Shown: piece after piece, positions 13,342-26,485 of the stretch
Layout: each line of letters opens with the position of its first letter
Position numbering within the stretch: the first letter of the stretch is position 1
Assembly: GCF_036370855.1 (NCBI RefSeq)
Contig: NC_088112.1
Location: 18,344,469-18,408,468 of the forward strand
DNA: 64,000 nt
Direction of reading: 5' to 3'
DNA from: Dromaius novaehollandiae
Taxonomy: Eukaryota; Chordata; Aves; Casuariiformes; Dromaiidae
Notes under the pieces: model-generated
Seen by the model: the letters and a program-made list of their open reading frames with translations, nothing else
What the model was told of the DNA's origin: nothing
Database searches by the model: none
Translations under genes and position numbers: made by a program

Positions 13342-16300
13342 CTTTGAAAGAAATGTTTGGCCTATCAAAAAAATCTCGGATGTCTTTTAATGGGAAATCC
13401 AGCAATTTATGTAGAAATGAATGTTTCACCTTTTAGGTAAACTATATTTAATTTTTAGTGTTACCTGAAACTGATGCTGATGCGTGGGCAGCTTTGGATT
13501 TGAAAGAGTAGTTTGTACCTGATTTGTCATCGTTAGCTTTGCTAATTAGAAGCTGTATGCAGAGAGCTCTGCCCGGGAGGGCTGGCGCGTGGCTCACCCG
13601 CCGTGCTTTGGCAGTGCATCCCTGCTGTGGAAATCGCATGTCGGACTGACGGCAAATGTTGGGGAAATGGTATAATTCACTGAAAACAACTAATGAGGAG
13701 AAAAAAGTAGCAGACAAGCAAGCAAGTCCCATGTCACCTTCTATGTAGTCGGTGTTGTCCTCTTGAAACTGTGCCTTTTGCAGCGCGACTGTGTGTCCTG
13801 CTGCTTTGCAGAGCCCTGGTGAGCAGCGATTTCAAGGGCCTTTTCTGGGGAGAGCGATGGATGGCTGCTGTGCACATCCCACGTTGCGCTGGTGGGTGGC
13901 TGCAGCGGTGAGAGCCAAGCGAGCCTAGCCCATGCCGTGAGCGGTTGAAACGCCCTCCAGCACGAGGGATCAGCTCCATCTGGAGACGTTTGACCAGCTC
14001 TCCTGCCCCATGGCCGCTCTGCGTAGACACTGAACCGGAGATGGAAGTGTCCTTCTCTGTGGCATCTTTCAGAGGGCTACGTTTGCCTCGCTCCATGCCG
14101 CACCCTAAGGTCTGTGCACCTCTGGTCTAACTCTCTCCAGAGTAAACGTGGAGGTTGTGCCATAAATACCACTTCTGGGACTGTGGGGAGGGGTTGGTAG
14201 GGCCAGGATGGGGGAGTTTGTGGCTCTGTTTGCGTTTGGAGTGAAGGGTAATGCTGTGGTCCTCCAGCTCCTCTCGCACGTGAGCTTCATAGCAGGTCTC
14301 CGTCATGAGCGGCTCCGAATCCCAGGCGCACCAAAGCTGCTGGATGCAGTTTGGCCTCCGATAAGCAGGTCCTGGGTGTCCTGGGGAGCAGTTCTTGGGA
14401 CTGATGGTGGCTGTGTTTATGCCGTTATATGTCTCTTAATGGCTGTTCTCAGTGGGAAGTTTGATGCGGGCTCCAGTTCAGCATATCTCCACCCTCTGCG
14501 CTTTTTGCTCCGTCCCAGTTCACGGTGCTGCCAAACCAGGAGCTGAACTTTCCGAGGAGGAAAAAGTCCCCCCATGGAGCCCATCCCGGCTGAAAGGGAG
14601 CAAACGGCTGTCAGCAGGGCAGTGCTGAGGAGCCACGGGTGAAGCGGGCCACGGCCTGTGTTTCTGGGCAGGTGTTTGAGGGGGAAAAAACAAAATTTTT
14701 CATCTTTTTTCCCCTGACAGACCCAACTGGGGCTGAAATTAATAGGAATGAGTCTCCTGCTGGCTTCATCTGTGGAATCGCAATGGGTTTCAAAGCTAAT
14801 GCTTCAGTATGTGGTAAGGGTATAGAAAAAGAGACCAGAAGAGCTTCCTTAGATGATCAGAATCCAGGGATTCTGCAAATTACTGGCCTCTACATTTTAC
14901 ATTAATATGTCTGGAGGGTGGTTGTCAAATCTCACCTTCAGGAATATGTGTCAGCCTTATATTTTGACCTTACTTGTTTTACCTTAAGAGCAATCAAACT
15001 GGTCCCTGAGGCAGGTATTACTTGCGTGACACCTTTAGCGCGATCCAATTAGCACTGCGCTCGCTCCGAAAGCTGGAGTCTGGTTGCAGCGGCTGAGTGT
15101 GTGCTCAGCATTGAAACTAGATCGTCTGACTGGCAGAACCGAGCCAAGAGCCTGAGCTGCCATTTCCTCGTGCTGCCCCGGACAGGAGCGTGCTCACCAT
15201 ATGGTGCTCCTGCTATGCCCGAACTATTTCTAGCTTCAAACACTGGCACTGGAACAGACAGTTTTAAAAATAAGGCTTTGATGCTGCCAAGATGTCTGCT
15301 GACCGCACCGTAGGCCTTTTCTGCTGGTAGTCCAACCAGCGTTGGGCCGCACACCCTTCAAATGATCCCTGCTAGTCCCTCCATAATACAACATCACACA
15401 CTTTATTCTTCTTCCATACCCCATCCCTTAAACATGTTTTTAACCAAAATGCTTTCTGTCCTGCTCTTCTTGCAAACCTTTGTGCCTGGGTTTGTATGTC
15501 CTGACCTTATTTATCCATCTGGAAAGGAAGCCAACATACTTTCTAGGCAATGAAATGAGTTTTCACTTCTGGAAGCTGCAGCTAAAGCCTGGTCCTGGTG
15601 GAAGCTTGAGGTTCGATCATCTTCCATATCTCTTTGGGTTTGGCTTTTTCCAGCCCTGCTGCCTGCTAGCTCTCAGTTCTCCTTATGCTTTTGGCTTGTT
15701 AGCCAGTTTTCCAAGTGGCTTCTATAACTTTGGTTAGAAACCTTTTGGTTTTGATGCCAGTTGCAGAATAGACATGTGAATTTGTCCCCTTAACTTAGCA
15801 GTGGTATTTGGTATTTTTCTCAGGCTTTCCAATAACCAAAGGCAATGGCGTCAGATAGAAAACATGATAAAATAAGCTAAACAAATGGAGAATATTTCTT
15901 TTCCTTTGAGTGTTACAGAAAATAATTCCAGCTCTTGCTGTTGTTGTTTCTGTTGAAGTTTTAATATATTTTTTGAAGCATAATAATAAATTTACCCAAT
16001 TACATTATCTCTGCATGTCTATAAAGCCCCCTATATTTTAAACTAGTAGTTGATTTTTTTCAGCCATTCCAGGAATACAAAAAGCAGTTATTATTTCTTA
16101 GCAGCAGATGTACTGTAACTCTTGATTATTTTATATTGAAGGCTGAATTATATTAATTTGACTGTTCATAGTTTTTCTTTGTAATGTACTGTCGCTATTC
16201 TCAAATGCTTTTTGTACAACTGCTCAAGATCCTCTCCCTACAAAAACATACTGAAAGTATTTTCTTTCAATGCTAACCCCACTAAGCCTTTTAACAGAAC

Positions 16301-17435
16301 TCGAGTACTCCTAGAATATTAGTATATTCTATATTTTCATTTTGGAAAGAGGTAAGTACCCAAATCTGCATAAGAAAGAGCTAATCAACTCTTTAAATTG
16401 ATTAGTCAACAAAATTAGACAGCCCTAACAAAAAAGTGACTTTTCCCTTGAAATATTTGACTTGTCATGTATTTCAAAGAAAAGGTCTTGAGGTTTAACA
16501 GACTGCTCAGGCTCATGTGAGTGTTGGTGTTTTCTTGCATAATGCCCTCAGTATCTCTGTGCTCGCTCTGTTTGCCGTGACGGGGGTGGGAAAGAAAGAA
16601 TCTTTTTGTTATCCTTTATCAAAGGCTTGCAGTGCTTTGCTTTTATTTACTGTCAGAGCTTGGGTTTCCTGGAACATCAAGTTGTAATTATCTCCCCATG
16701 TTTGATGACCTTTCAGTCAACTCTGATTTTGCTTTTGGATTCAGTGCTAATTCTCTGGCCAATTTTTAAAGGGGTCTTAACTTAGCGTCTAATTAGTCCA
16801 TCCAGAACTTCAGTTCCTTCAGCCGTAGTACAGATGATTAAATGTAATGCGTCCATAGTGTTGTATGTGCAATGAAACATAGGCAACGTTTTAGGTGGGT
16901 TTAGTTAAAAAAGTAAATAACACTTGAAAATATAGCTATACCGTGATTGCATCAGTTTTGCGGCTTTCTGCCTGACAACTGTGGGGTCTGACACTGGTTG
17001 GCAGAAGCTTCTGCGATGCTCAAAGGTTGCGGATGCCTTTGGAGAATGTGGTCTTGGAATAACGTTTACGGTCACTGCCCCAGATAACTGCATTCAAAGC
17101 TGCTGGAGTGTGACATATTCCAGAATTCCTCCCTGCTCCGATGCTAAATGTAGCTCTTCTGGCTCCAGACTGAGCTCTACGGACTGGTGCTTCCCTCTAA
17201 CAAAGAGCTGGAGACAGACGGCGCCAGCAGAAATAACCCTCCTGATGGGCAGCTCAGGAGAAACTTAGGCTGTGTTTTAGACATTTCTCTGGTGTTGGTG
17301 ATGAAAGGTGTTAGTTTAACTGAATGATACAAGACCCGGGGGGAGGTATTTAAGTCTGATCTCTAACCAGCGCAGCAGTGCGCAGTGTGTGTGGTATCAG
17401 GTGAGAACTTGACCTGCTTACACGGTCAGAAAGGT

Positions 17436-17553
17436 CTATCACTGATAAACTGTAAGTAATAAGACACTTAAAGCCATCTGAAAAGCAAAAATGTAAATGT
17501 TTGCTGGAGAGGCTATCATGCCAGCTGACGGCCTTGCAAGGTCAAGCTGATAA
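17436..17553. promoter_or_regulatory. Cluster of GATA-factor motifs
   Basis: Four strict WGATAR/YTATCW sites lie within 118 bp: CTATCA at 17436, TGATAA at 17443, CTATCA at 17513 and TGATAA at 17548. The first two form a close inverted pair. Two relaxed sites (TTATCC) follow in the next 90 bp, with a RUNX-like TGTGGT near 17647. Such clustering is compatible with an enhancer, but nothing here names a target gene. Confidence 0.25.
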
Positions 17554-20500
17554 CTGTTCTCTACAAATAATGGACTATTAGACCTGGTTACCTTAAAAGA
17601 GACTATTTGCTGACTAATTATCCTCTCAAAGGTTTATCCTGTGGGTGTGGTAAAGTCCTGCTGACCTTTACTTCGAAATCCCTCTAAAGAGAATAAACTT
17701 AAAACCACCTAGGGAGCAGGTGACGTACCCATCCTGCTGCAAATCCAAAGGATGACAGGTATTCCTGGAGGAGCCAACAGTCTTGTGCTCCTTGCTGACA
17801 CTTAGGTTTCACAAGGAGGTTTGGGGCCCCTTGCTAATGTCTTTAGCACCTGGTGGCCCTTGCGTTCCTGCAAGGAGAGCCCATATTTCTTGCCTCTTGG
17901 GGCACTGCTGCAGAGTGCTACTGCAGGTCCCACCAGTGAAGGTGGCACAGGGCATCAGGCTCCCCTGGCACTGCTGTGTTTCTTCACGTTAAGTTGAGTT
18001 TGGTTAAATTGCTCTCAGTGTTGTCAGCATTGAGTTGAGGTCTTGGTAGATGCAATTTGACAGGGCTCCTTTGATAGACAAGAGTGATGTGTTTGATTTG
18101 CATTTCTTTCTTTTTAAATCCTGCCTTTTCCTTTCCCTTGCCCTCTTGGCATGTATGTGTGGGCTTTCCACTCTGTATAAGTTAGATGTAAATTGATCCC
18201 TGTGCCTCTTTGATCATTATAAAAATATTCTATGAAGATACAATACTTAAACAGAATTTTCCCCCGAAAGGTAGTTGCCAAAGTGAATTGAATTAAACAC
18301 ACAAATATATTTTCATGTTGTTACAACCTGCTTTGAGGCTTGTAAACCATATCCCTATCTTCCTGCAGAATCCTCCTGGGTATCTTCTGGGGCCTCTGCT
18401 GCTGTGAGCTTTTCTCTGTTCTACTTCATTAAGCTGAACTCCTTCCCTGCCACTTCTGCAGCAAGCCCCTTCCCCAAAATCCAGGTGCTTGGCGTTCATT
18501 TTTGCAGCTGAAGAGAGATCCTTTACCAGTGGAATCCATTCAAGAGGCAACATGAATGGATTAGCACTGCAAGGCAGCAGGTGCCATTAAGTTCCTGCTG
18601 AGTTACTTAAAAGGGGAAGGGATAGCAACTAATTAATTTTGTTGAGGAAAATTCCAAAAGAATGGGATCTAATTTTTTTCTTGCCTGGATTTATTTTTTC
18701 TGCGTAAGAAAACAGTGGTTGCATTTATAAAAATATTAATCTAATGTGGATTAAACCGCTTCCATTGACTGACTGCTTGAAGAAATACAGCGATATGATC
18801 AGAATATATTCACAGTGTGTGTTTTTAGTAGAGGTAATGATGAAAAATCCTGAGGTGGCTTCTAGGCTGAAATTAAATCCTGGGCATGTCTGATACAACT
18901 GTACCATCCTAATGATTTTAGCCCCAAAACAGACATTTCATTGCCTGTTAATAGACAAATCTGTTGGCCTCAATTGTCAACTAGGGAGGGAGATGTGAAT
19001 GTGCTGGAGAGATCTGAGTAGCTCTGGCCAGGGGGGCTGCGACGTGGAGGCTATGTAGGACTCGCTGCTGGAGCGTGCGCCCGGGAAGTCTGCTGCTCTG
19101 AGATGCTGCTGGGACACTGCTGTTCTGGCTTCATGGAAATAAGCTGTGCTGAAGTCTCCAACCCAAAACCGGAGCTGGCAAGCTGGGTCGTGAGCTGCGT
19201 AAGCGATTCTCTTTAGAGGGACCCCAGACTTTGAGAGCTTCTTCCAACTATACTGGTTATTCTTAGGTTGAAGAACCGATTCAGATTTCATATAGCTGTT
19301 ATAGCCCTATCATCTACATGAATTAACAAGTGTTCCTCGCTAGGTACGAGGATGAAATGAATTCTGCAGAGAATAGCTCCACACAGGTGCCACTTCCATC
19401 ACATTATGTAAATAGCCTGTGACTAACAGAGAAGCCTATGAAATGAAATAAAAGACATCAGTCAGTGCATTTGCATGGAAACTAAGCTATATGCCAAAGG
19501 AACCTTCTTTAAAAATGAGCAATAGTAGACAAGATAATTCCAAGGTTGTCATTGTGTAGCATTTTTAAGTGGCTTATTAGCATAGAATTGAAAGGACAGT
19601 GTCATTTTATATTTATGGAGTCTGAGGTTCCACTAAGTACATTTGCAGTCTTCCTGACCTTTTGTGGTGAGCTTTGCTATGCGTTTGCTGTCCTCTCAGC
19701 ATAGTATTCAAAATGATGAGGAGGAAAAACAAATATTTATATGCTGAAGCAAACTTCATATATCTCTAATAACTTGCTTTATCACCCACCTACAGTGATG
19801 GCCTGGGGGAAGTGGGAGGTTGGAAGGAAAAATGATTCTGTGAATATGAAGGATGATTTTTCTCCTGAAAGCCAAGTCCTGTTTTATTTCCATTAAATAA
19901 CATCTAGAATCCCAAGTAAAAACATGGCTGTGTTGTGCTGGTCACTCTGTGCATCTTGTGAACCAGACCCTGCCCCACGCAGTCTGTGCATGTGAAACAG
20001 AAGAAGGAAGTCGAAAGGAGGAGATGCAAGGGCTAAAGTACTTGTTAAACCGTGATGGAGCTAGGAATTCACCTTTTGTGAGTCTTGTGATAATATTTTG
20101 TTTAAAAGACCTCCCTGTCAGCACTGATTTTTTTTGTCTTGTCCTTTTCACTCTGCTCCATAGTCCATTTCAACCTGGAAAATGTGTCACAAATGTTTTA
20201 ATGTGTTTCCTTGGTGGCAGGCTAGATTCATACCTAGGCTTGGAGGTGTATGTGCTATGCACTCTGCAGGACAGGCTGTGTTTGGGTTAGTGTCTCTCTG
20301 ATGGTGTTGCCAGCCATAATTCCTCAATATATTCCATGAAATTTGGAATTGAGTCTTTTAAGAAATATGCCACATGAAACGGAAGTCATACAGTGTTCTG
20401 CTAACAACTGTAGTTATTTTTCCTTGTCTTCGCTCTTCTAACCAAGCTCTTCTGCTACTTCTGAAGTTTCCTGAACTAATTGTCACTCAGACTCTCCACA

Positions 20501-21352
20501 CTTGTGCTATCAGTGTGTCCCATCTCACTTGTGCCATCTTCTGTCTTGTTGGTTGGTTCTGCTTTGTTGTGCCTACACAAGCACAATGATTACAGTGCAT
20601 TTTCAACAGTGTAATGGGGACAGTGTGTGGCAACTTGGGTTTTTTTTTGTTTGTTTTTTAATTTCAAAGGGTCCCAAATGCTGGGACATCCTAAGGGCTG
20701 GGGCAAAGCTGATGTGTCAGCTATCTGAAACTCTGATATGTGTCTTGGGCAATGGATGGTATATGCTCTTGCTAGTCTGAAGCTGTATCTCCTGCAGTGC
20801 TGAACGGAGTACCTAGTGCTGCATTTGCAAGCTTGTGCTAGCATTTCTTTCAACGGAGGTGCTAATTTGTGTGTCTCTCTTCTAACCAGCCACCTTTTTT
20901 CCTAAGATGTATAGGAGTGTAATAATCTCCGAGACATTTATTCTTAATTGTTCAAATGTTGTTAGGGTCAAATAGAAAGAAACATAATGGCATAAGCTTT
21001 GTTTCCGTACAAAAGTAGAGTAAAAAAAAAGTAGAGTTGCCATGCAACTCAGAGGCATGGCAAAGAGCTTGCTAAATAACTGTGACATAACAGATGATAA
21101 ACATATTGAAATTGCCCTATATGGCCAGGCTTCCATAAGTATGAGGTTACCTGGCTTGTGGTAATTTCCATTTCTTTCTAGAATCTGGGTAACATTCAGA
21201 CACTTCTTAGATGCAAAATTTATCTCCCTGAAAGTCAATTTGGGCATTTTTCAGAATGTTACCTGCTGTGGTACTGTTTAGAGCAATGTTTATTTAGAGT
21301 TATTTTGGGGTAAAATATTCCTGCCTTGCAATTGAAGCAGTTGTGATTTAAC

Positions 21353-21400
21353 TTAAAAAACAAACCAAAAAAAAACCCCAAAAAACCAAAAAACCCCCCA
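21353..21400 (+). repeat. A/C-rich low-complexity tract
   Basis: Runs of 5-9 adenines are interrupted by CC to CCCCCC blocks over about 48 bp. It is low-complexity DNA and may be the degraded tail of an old insertion, but no body of a retroelement was recognised beside it. Confidence 0.7.
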
Positions 21401-24400
21401 TAGAACGTGACTGTCATTTATTATTTGTAGTAGATCAGAGCTGGGTAAAACAAAAGCATCTCATTTTCAAGACTGGAGTCGTGGTTGTTTTTAACGAGTG
21501 CCATTGTTGCATCCCAAGAGTTTTTATCGTGTGTGGAAATAAATATTAATAACGCAGGGAGATATGGTGTGAATATTTTGGCTTAAACAAGAAAAATCCA
21601 AGTATTTTTCTCCTATTTAGATATCGATGAATTAAAATGCAGTAGTAGATGCTATTTTAGAAAAAAAGTATGTACCAGTTAGGCTGCAATGCAGCACTCT
21701 GATAGTTCTTTCTTTTGTGCTGCAGATAAAATTTTCTGAGCTGTTGAAGGGAAACCCACTCTGACAAATTGCAAAGATTATTCAGTGTATCTGAAAAAGT
21801 CTAAGAAAACAGCATTCCAAACACATTGATTATATGTGAGTAGAAATCATAAAGTATGGTACTAGAAAGTTGCTCTGTCCTTGAAGCATGAATTCACTTG
21901 AAACCTCCATTTTATGACTCTGTTCTTCACCAAAAAAAGATGTCAACAGCAGGAGCCCCAAGAAGGTTCTTCAGCTGTTTGCACCAGTTCTTGTTAAGCA
22001 TTTATAACTCTGAGAATTTCCAGTGTTTTTAAGTCCTTGTCTCTTCTGGAAACAGAAAATACCTATTTTTTCCCTGATTCTTTTTGTTTATCTAATAAGT
22101 AAACATGTGAAATGCTAAACCAGTTTCCAGAACTGTTTGTATGAGAACTGTCCTATTAAAGTTATGAGCAGTAGTATGTACCAGCTGGGCAACAGAGCAG
22201 TTTTATACAGGGTACTATTTATTTGTCAGTAGATAGGAGGAATCAAAATGTTGAAATAACACATAACAGTGGCACTGCTTTTGCACGTGTACATAATTAC
22301 AGTCAATGATCAATTGAGCTGTCTGGTCTGGGGAATCATTTTCACAATGAATGCCATTTTTCAAGTATATAACTCAAGTTATGTGTGCTTACAGTTAAAC
22401 CAATTAACCATAAAATACAAATACATACAAAGATACATTCACTTACAAGGATGCTTTTAAATACATTGCTCTGATCTACATGACCAACCCATTTGAACAA
22501 AGCTCTGATGCAGGTTTTTAAATACAGAAAGCTATAGAAGGGGTACCTGATACTCAAACTCTATCCAAATATACAAAGAAAGTCTCAGCAGTGATTTTTT
22601 AATTCCATGTTTCTGCTTCCCCAGTGAAGCTCAGTGCTCCATTCGATTACATCATGTAACAAAACTTAACATTCTAGTGACCAAGACTGTTATAACTTTG
22701 TCTACTTGCTATACTAATAAAATAAGGGAAAATAAATCTCTCAGCATTACCTAACACACGCAACATTTGTCAGTATAACATTGTGATTTGAGTAGTCTTT
22801 AAATACTGCATATTGCACAGTTACAAATTTCTCACTACCACAGTACATTGGAATTCATAATGTTTATGTATTAAAAGCAAATAACTTCTCTGTGTATTTG
22901 ATCCTGTTCCTATTAAAGTCAATAAATTCCTATTGACTTGTCTGGAAATTAGAGATCAGACTGCATATAAAGCCAGTGCCTGTGACAAGGGCATGAAGGG
23001 TGACATCTTCAAGGCGATGATGATACTCTGTTCAGTGAGCAGTGATTTGTTGAAAGTGCAGCATTAAGAGATACTTGATAACCGAATGCTCAGAGCAGAA
23101 ATGGAGTGTCAGCACTTGATTTGAATGAAAGGGTAAGGAAGAAACAACAAGAAGAAATCAAGGCACAAGCGTTGTTATTCACACTGGATTCTGAAGCAGC
23201 CTCGCTGCTCGGAGAGCTTCCAGCTGGTAACGAAGCACGCTCTCGTGCCAAGAACCAGACTGGGAAAATTGATTGCTTATCTCTGATCAGGATGTCAGGA
23301 GTAGACGACTGGTGCTGCAAAACGCAATAGCAACCTTTTGTTTGTTTAACTGTTTAATGTCACAGAAATTTACTGTCTAAGCACTCAGAGTGGGAGACAG
23401 TAAAGGGAGACTATCCATCAGCGCTGCTGACCTTCTGATGTAATGACAGCAGTTTCTGCTGGTTCACTGACCACATAATTTTGACTATTGTTCATCTCAT
23501 GACTGTATTTAAACTGCTGAGCTCTAAAGAAGAGCACTGTTAAATATGCAGACTTTTTCTCTGTGTTTATTTCAAGTTCAGGTTTGCACACAAGGATGTT
23601 CTGTTAGTGACACATTTGCAGGATTTCACAAGCTTGCTCATCTCAGAAAACTGCTAAGAGGGAAGACGAGGTAAAACTACATAGATTTGTCAGGTTGGCT
23701 TATGTGTAACTGGAGAGAATTTTCTAAACCTGCAGTTTTGTAATGGAAGTATTTAGACATTTACTCCCCTGGCATGAAAAGTTATACATTTACAGTGCTT
23801 CCCACTTTGGGGCATGATACTTAAAACATCTATGCTACAAAGCCAAGCACGCTTGGGCATGCCTGCGGGATTGGGATACTTGTGTGGGAGCCGCTTAGGC
23901 TGACTTCACGCATGGGAATCTTAGCTGGGCCTGATTCAAACACTAAATACTATCTGAGATACTTGATGTGACAAGAACGAAGAGTAATCTCAACTATTGC
24001 GTCTAATATTGATGACTTGGACTGTATGTCACATGCTTGTGAATGGCTTTAAGCATGGGCCCTGACACTGTAAAGAGTGTATTTAAATTTAAGAAAGACT
24101 GTGACAGAGGTTTGTGTTCCAAACTCTCCAAGAAAGCTAGCTGATAGTCTAGCCCTTAGCAGGTATGCTACTGTAATTTGTTTAAATAGTCTAATGATCT
24201 TATAACAGTGTGAAATGGCTTGCTGTATGGGTATGGGAATCTCCAAGAGAAGTGAAATTTTAGAATCGGATTTGCTCTCAGTTAAGTGAGATGGGGATAA
24301 TTAATCACTTAGTTACCTGGGATCTGCACCTGTGTAACAGCACAGACTCGATCGCCTCCCCTTCCCCATACGCACGTACCAGCCACTCTGATTATGCGTG

Positions 24401-24737
24401 CCGTGTCAGCAGCGCCGTTCACTATGAATTACTGCTTTAAACCTGGTTAAATGCCTGTTGCTCTGGACAAGCAGATGATCTATATCAGCAATAAAGTAAA
24501 GAGAGCCCAGTGATTTAATTGACTGAGAGTTGGAATTAATGGAAATAATTAATACTAGGATCCTGTCAACAGTCTGGTCATTAGCTTTTACTAAATACTT
24601 AGCTGTCTCCTGTTTTTCTCTCTGTGATGCACAAAGTGGGTGTTTAGGTTGTGCTTACCTGTGCGCTCTATTTCACGTGCATTATATATGACCTAATTAG
24701 AAAAAATCTTGAATTATGTCACAGCTAATCCACATCT

Positions 24738-24925
24738 GTCGCTTACATCCTCGACTGCCGTGTCACTAATTCTGCCGTTCCTACTCTTTTGACTACGGTG
24801 GGATCAGGCCCCGGTTGCAGCCGCTCAGCGGGAATCCGGAAGCGCTTAGCGATGAAGCCAATGTGCCGGAGCTCGCAGGGCGCTGCTCACCGAGCTCCCC
24901 GCGCTACCGCTGACAGCCGGCACTC
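24738..24925. promoter_or_regulatory. Isolated small CpG cluster
   Basis: Nearly twenty CpG dinucleotides occur in under 200 bp (for example CCGGAAGCGCTTAGCGATG near 24836), with AT-rich, CpG-poor sequence on both sides. It lies about 1.3 kb beyond the NPY6R 3' end. No open reading frame or clear TATA element was seen. It could be an orphan CpG island, an enhancer, or the promoter of a noncoding transcript. Confidence 0.3.
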
Positions 24926-26185
24926 AGGCTGCAGAAGCAGAACAAGGGAACTACGACCTGCCTAAATCTTTATAGGGCCAGGTGAAGGCAGCAAATGACG
25001 GTCCCTGTCCAAGAGAATTTTATATCCTTAAGGTAAGCTTCATTGTGCAAGGAGCTGGTTGCATTCTGCATGTTAATTCTTTTTGCTTTGGTGGGATACC
25101 AGCAAACTGTCAAAATTAGACAATAAATCACAAGGAATTTTACATACAGGTACTGAAATAAACAAGGCTGTTGGAACACAAAAGAATAAAGGCTTTAGTG
25201 ATACAGACAACTCATTATATTTAAATAATTTGAGCAAGAGAAAGTAAGTTAACTCCTAAGATGGTGCGTTGTGGGACTCAGGTGTTCTAAGTATCTTATT
25301 TAAACCACAATTATAACTGATTATTTATGTTGGCATCACAGAGTAGATGAAGAATATATCTGGTTATTTTTTATGACCAAGTTGGAAAATGGTTTTCAAT
25401 ATATTTTAGTTTGAGAGAAATTGTTTTCAGCATTACACCTTTGGGCTTCCATGCCCTGCATTATGCAAAAAAATATTTTCAAACAGTCCAGCAAAAATGA
25501 CTGCATCTGTCTCAAGCATAGCCTCTTGCTAGGGCAGCGATGTGGGGAAAGATATTTCTGAAATTAAAGCACAGAACTAATTTTCTGTTCAAAGAGAAAC
25601 CCATAATCTGTACAAGCAGCTGAAACAAATGAGTTGCTCTGAATTCATAGCATGTTTGTTTGATAATGGCAGTTCTAAAAAGCCTGTTTGAAGGACTAGT
25701 GGTGAGAATAACAAAGAAATCCGTACTGGTGAGTCGGAGCAGAGTACGATGCTATTAGGAGAAACATTAAGAGCATGTTTCATCTTCAACAGTGGCAAGC
25801 TGGGTGGAATTTGCAATGCATCAAATGGGGCCTGTATTAGTCTCATTTGAAAAAAGAAACTAGTTCTAGCCTTCTTCCTGGTGAAGGTACAGTTTCTAGG
25901 CTGAACTGGTATTAAACCAAAGCAAATGATGTGCAAGGGCTGAGAAGAAGGTGTTGGTGGAGGCTTAGGATAACTTAAAGGCCTCCCCTAGTGTAAACTG
26001 CCTAAAAGCTTTTGTGCAGGATAACCCGACAGCTGAGATGAGAAGAATGTAGAGTGGAAAAATTAGAAGGCCAGAAAACTGTAAAAAGGCTGCTGAAGTT
26101 GGGAGTGCCATGGAATTCATGGTTTCCTGGGCAAAGCCAGGCGTTTAGGCAGGTCAGCTGTGTCACAGGCTGAGATGGAAACATT

Positions 26186-26191
26186 TTTATT
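26186..26191 (-). terminator. Candidate NPY6R poly(A) signal
   Basis: TTTATT on the plus strand is AATAAA on the minus strand, about 295 nt after the NPY6R stop codon. It is the first canonical signal I found downstream of the stop on that strand, giving a compact 3'UTR. Cleavage would fall roughly 15-25 nt further left. Confidence 0.4.
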
Positions 26192-26485
26192 GGTGCTAAG
26201 GTACTACATCAGTGACCTGAAAACTGTGGATTAAGAGAGTAAGATGTTAGTATTGTTCATAATCCATTGCTATTGATCTTTAAGACTCTTGGAAGTGGCT
26301 TATTAGTATTAATACAGTCATAAAGTGTCTGCTAACAGCGTGCCTTTGGGAGCGTGGTCCTGTTTTTCCTGAACTAAATGGCAAAAACTGCCTCTCACTT
26401 TAGCGGTAACAGGAACAAGACCTACGAAATAAGGTCACTTGCAGTAAGACACAAAATTCTGGAATCCAACTACTCTTGGATTATT

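Larger units (their letters stand above)
1..26185. other. Intergenic region, no gene recognised
   Basis: Read on both strands, this stretch holds only short open frames with no recognisable protein family. MYOT (myotilin) is the next gene on this side in mammals. It would lie on the minus strand, but no immunoglobulin-type exon was recognised, so it probably lies beyond the left edge; short exons could have been missed. Composition alternates between moderately GC-rich parts (about 8.1-10.0 and 13.5-14.7 kb) and AT-rich parts (about 4.1-4.6, 6.6-7.1, 15.9-16.5 and 20.3-23.0 kb). The AT-rich parts could include conserved noncoding elements. Specific repeats and motif clusters are listed separately. 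Confidence 0.6.

Noticed and set aside
15608-15620. tRNA B-box-like GGTTCGATC
   Set aside because: The following bases do not complete a B box, and no acceptor stem or A box is present.
1-26185. MYOT exons expected next to NPY6R
   Set aside because: No Ig-domain coding motif was recognised on the minus strand; the gene probably lies outside the window.
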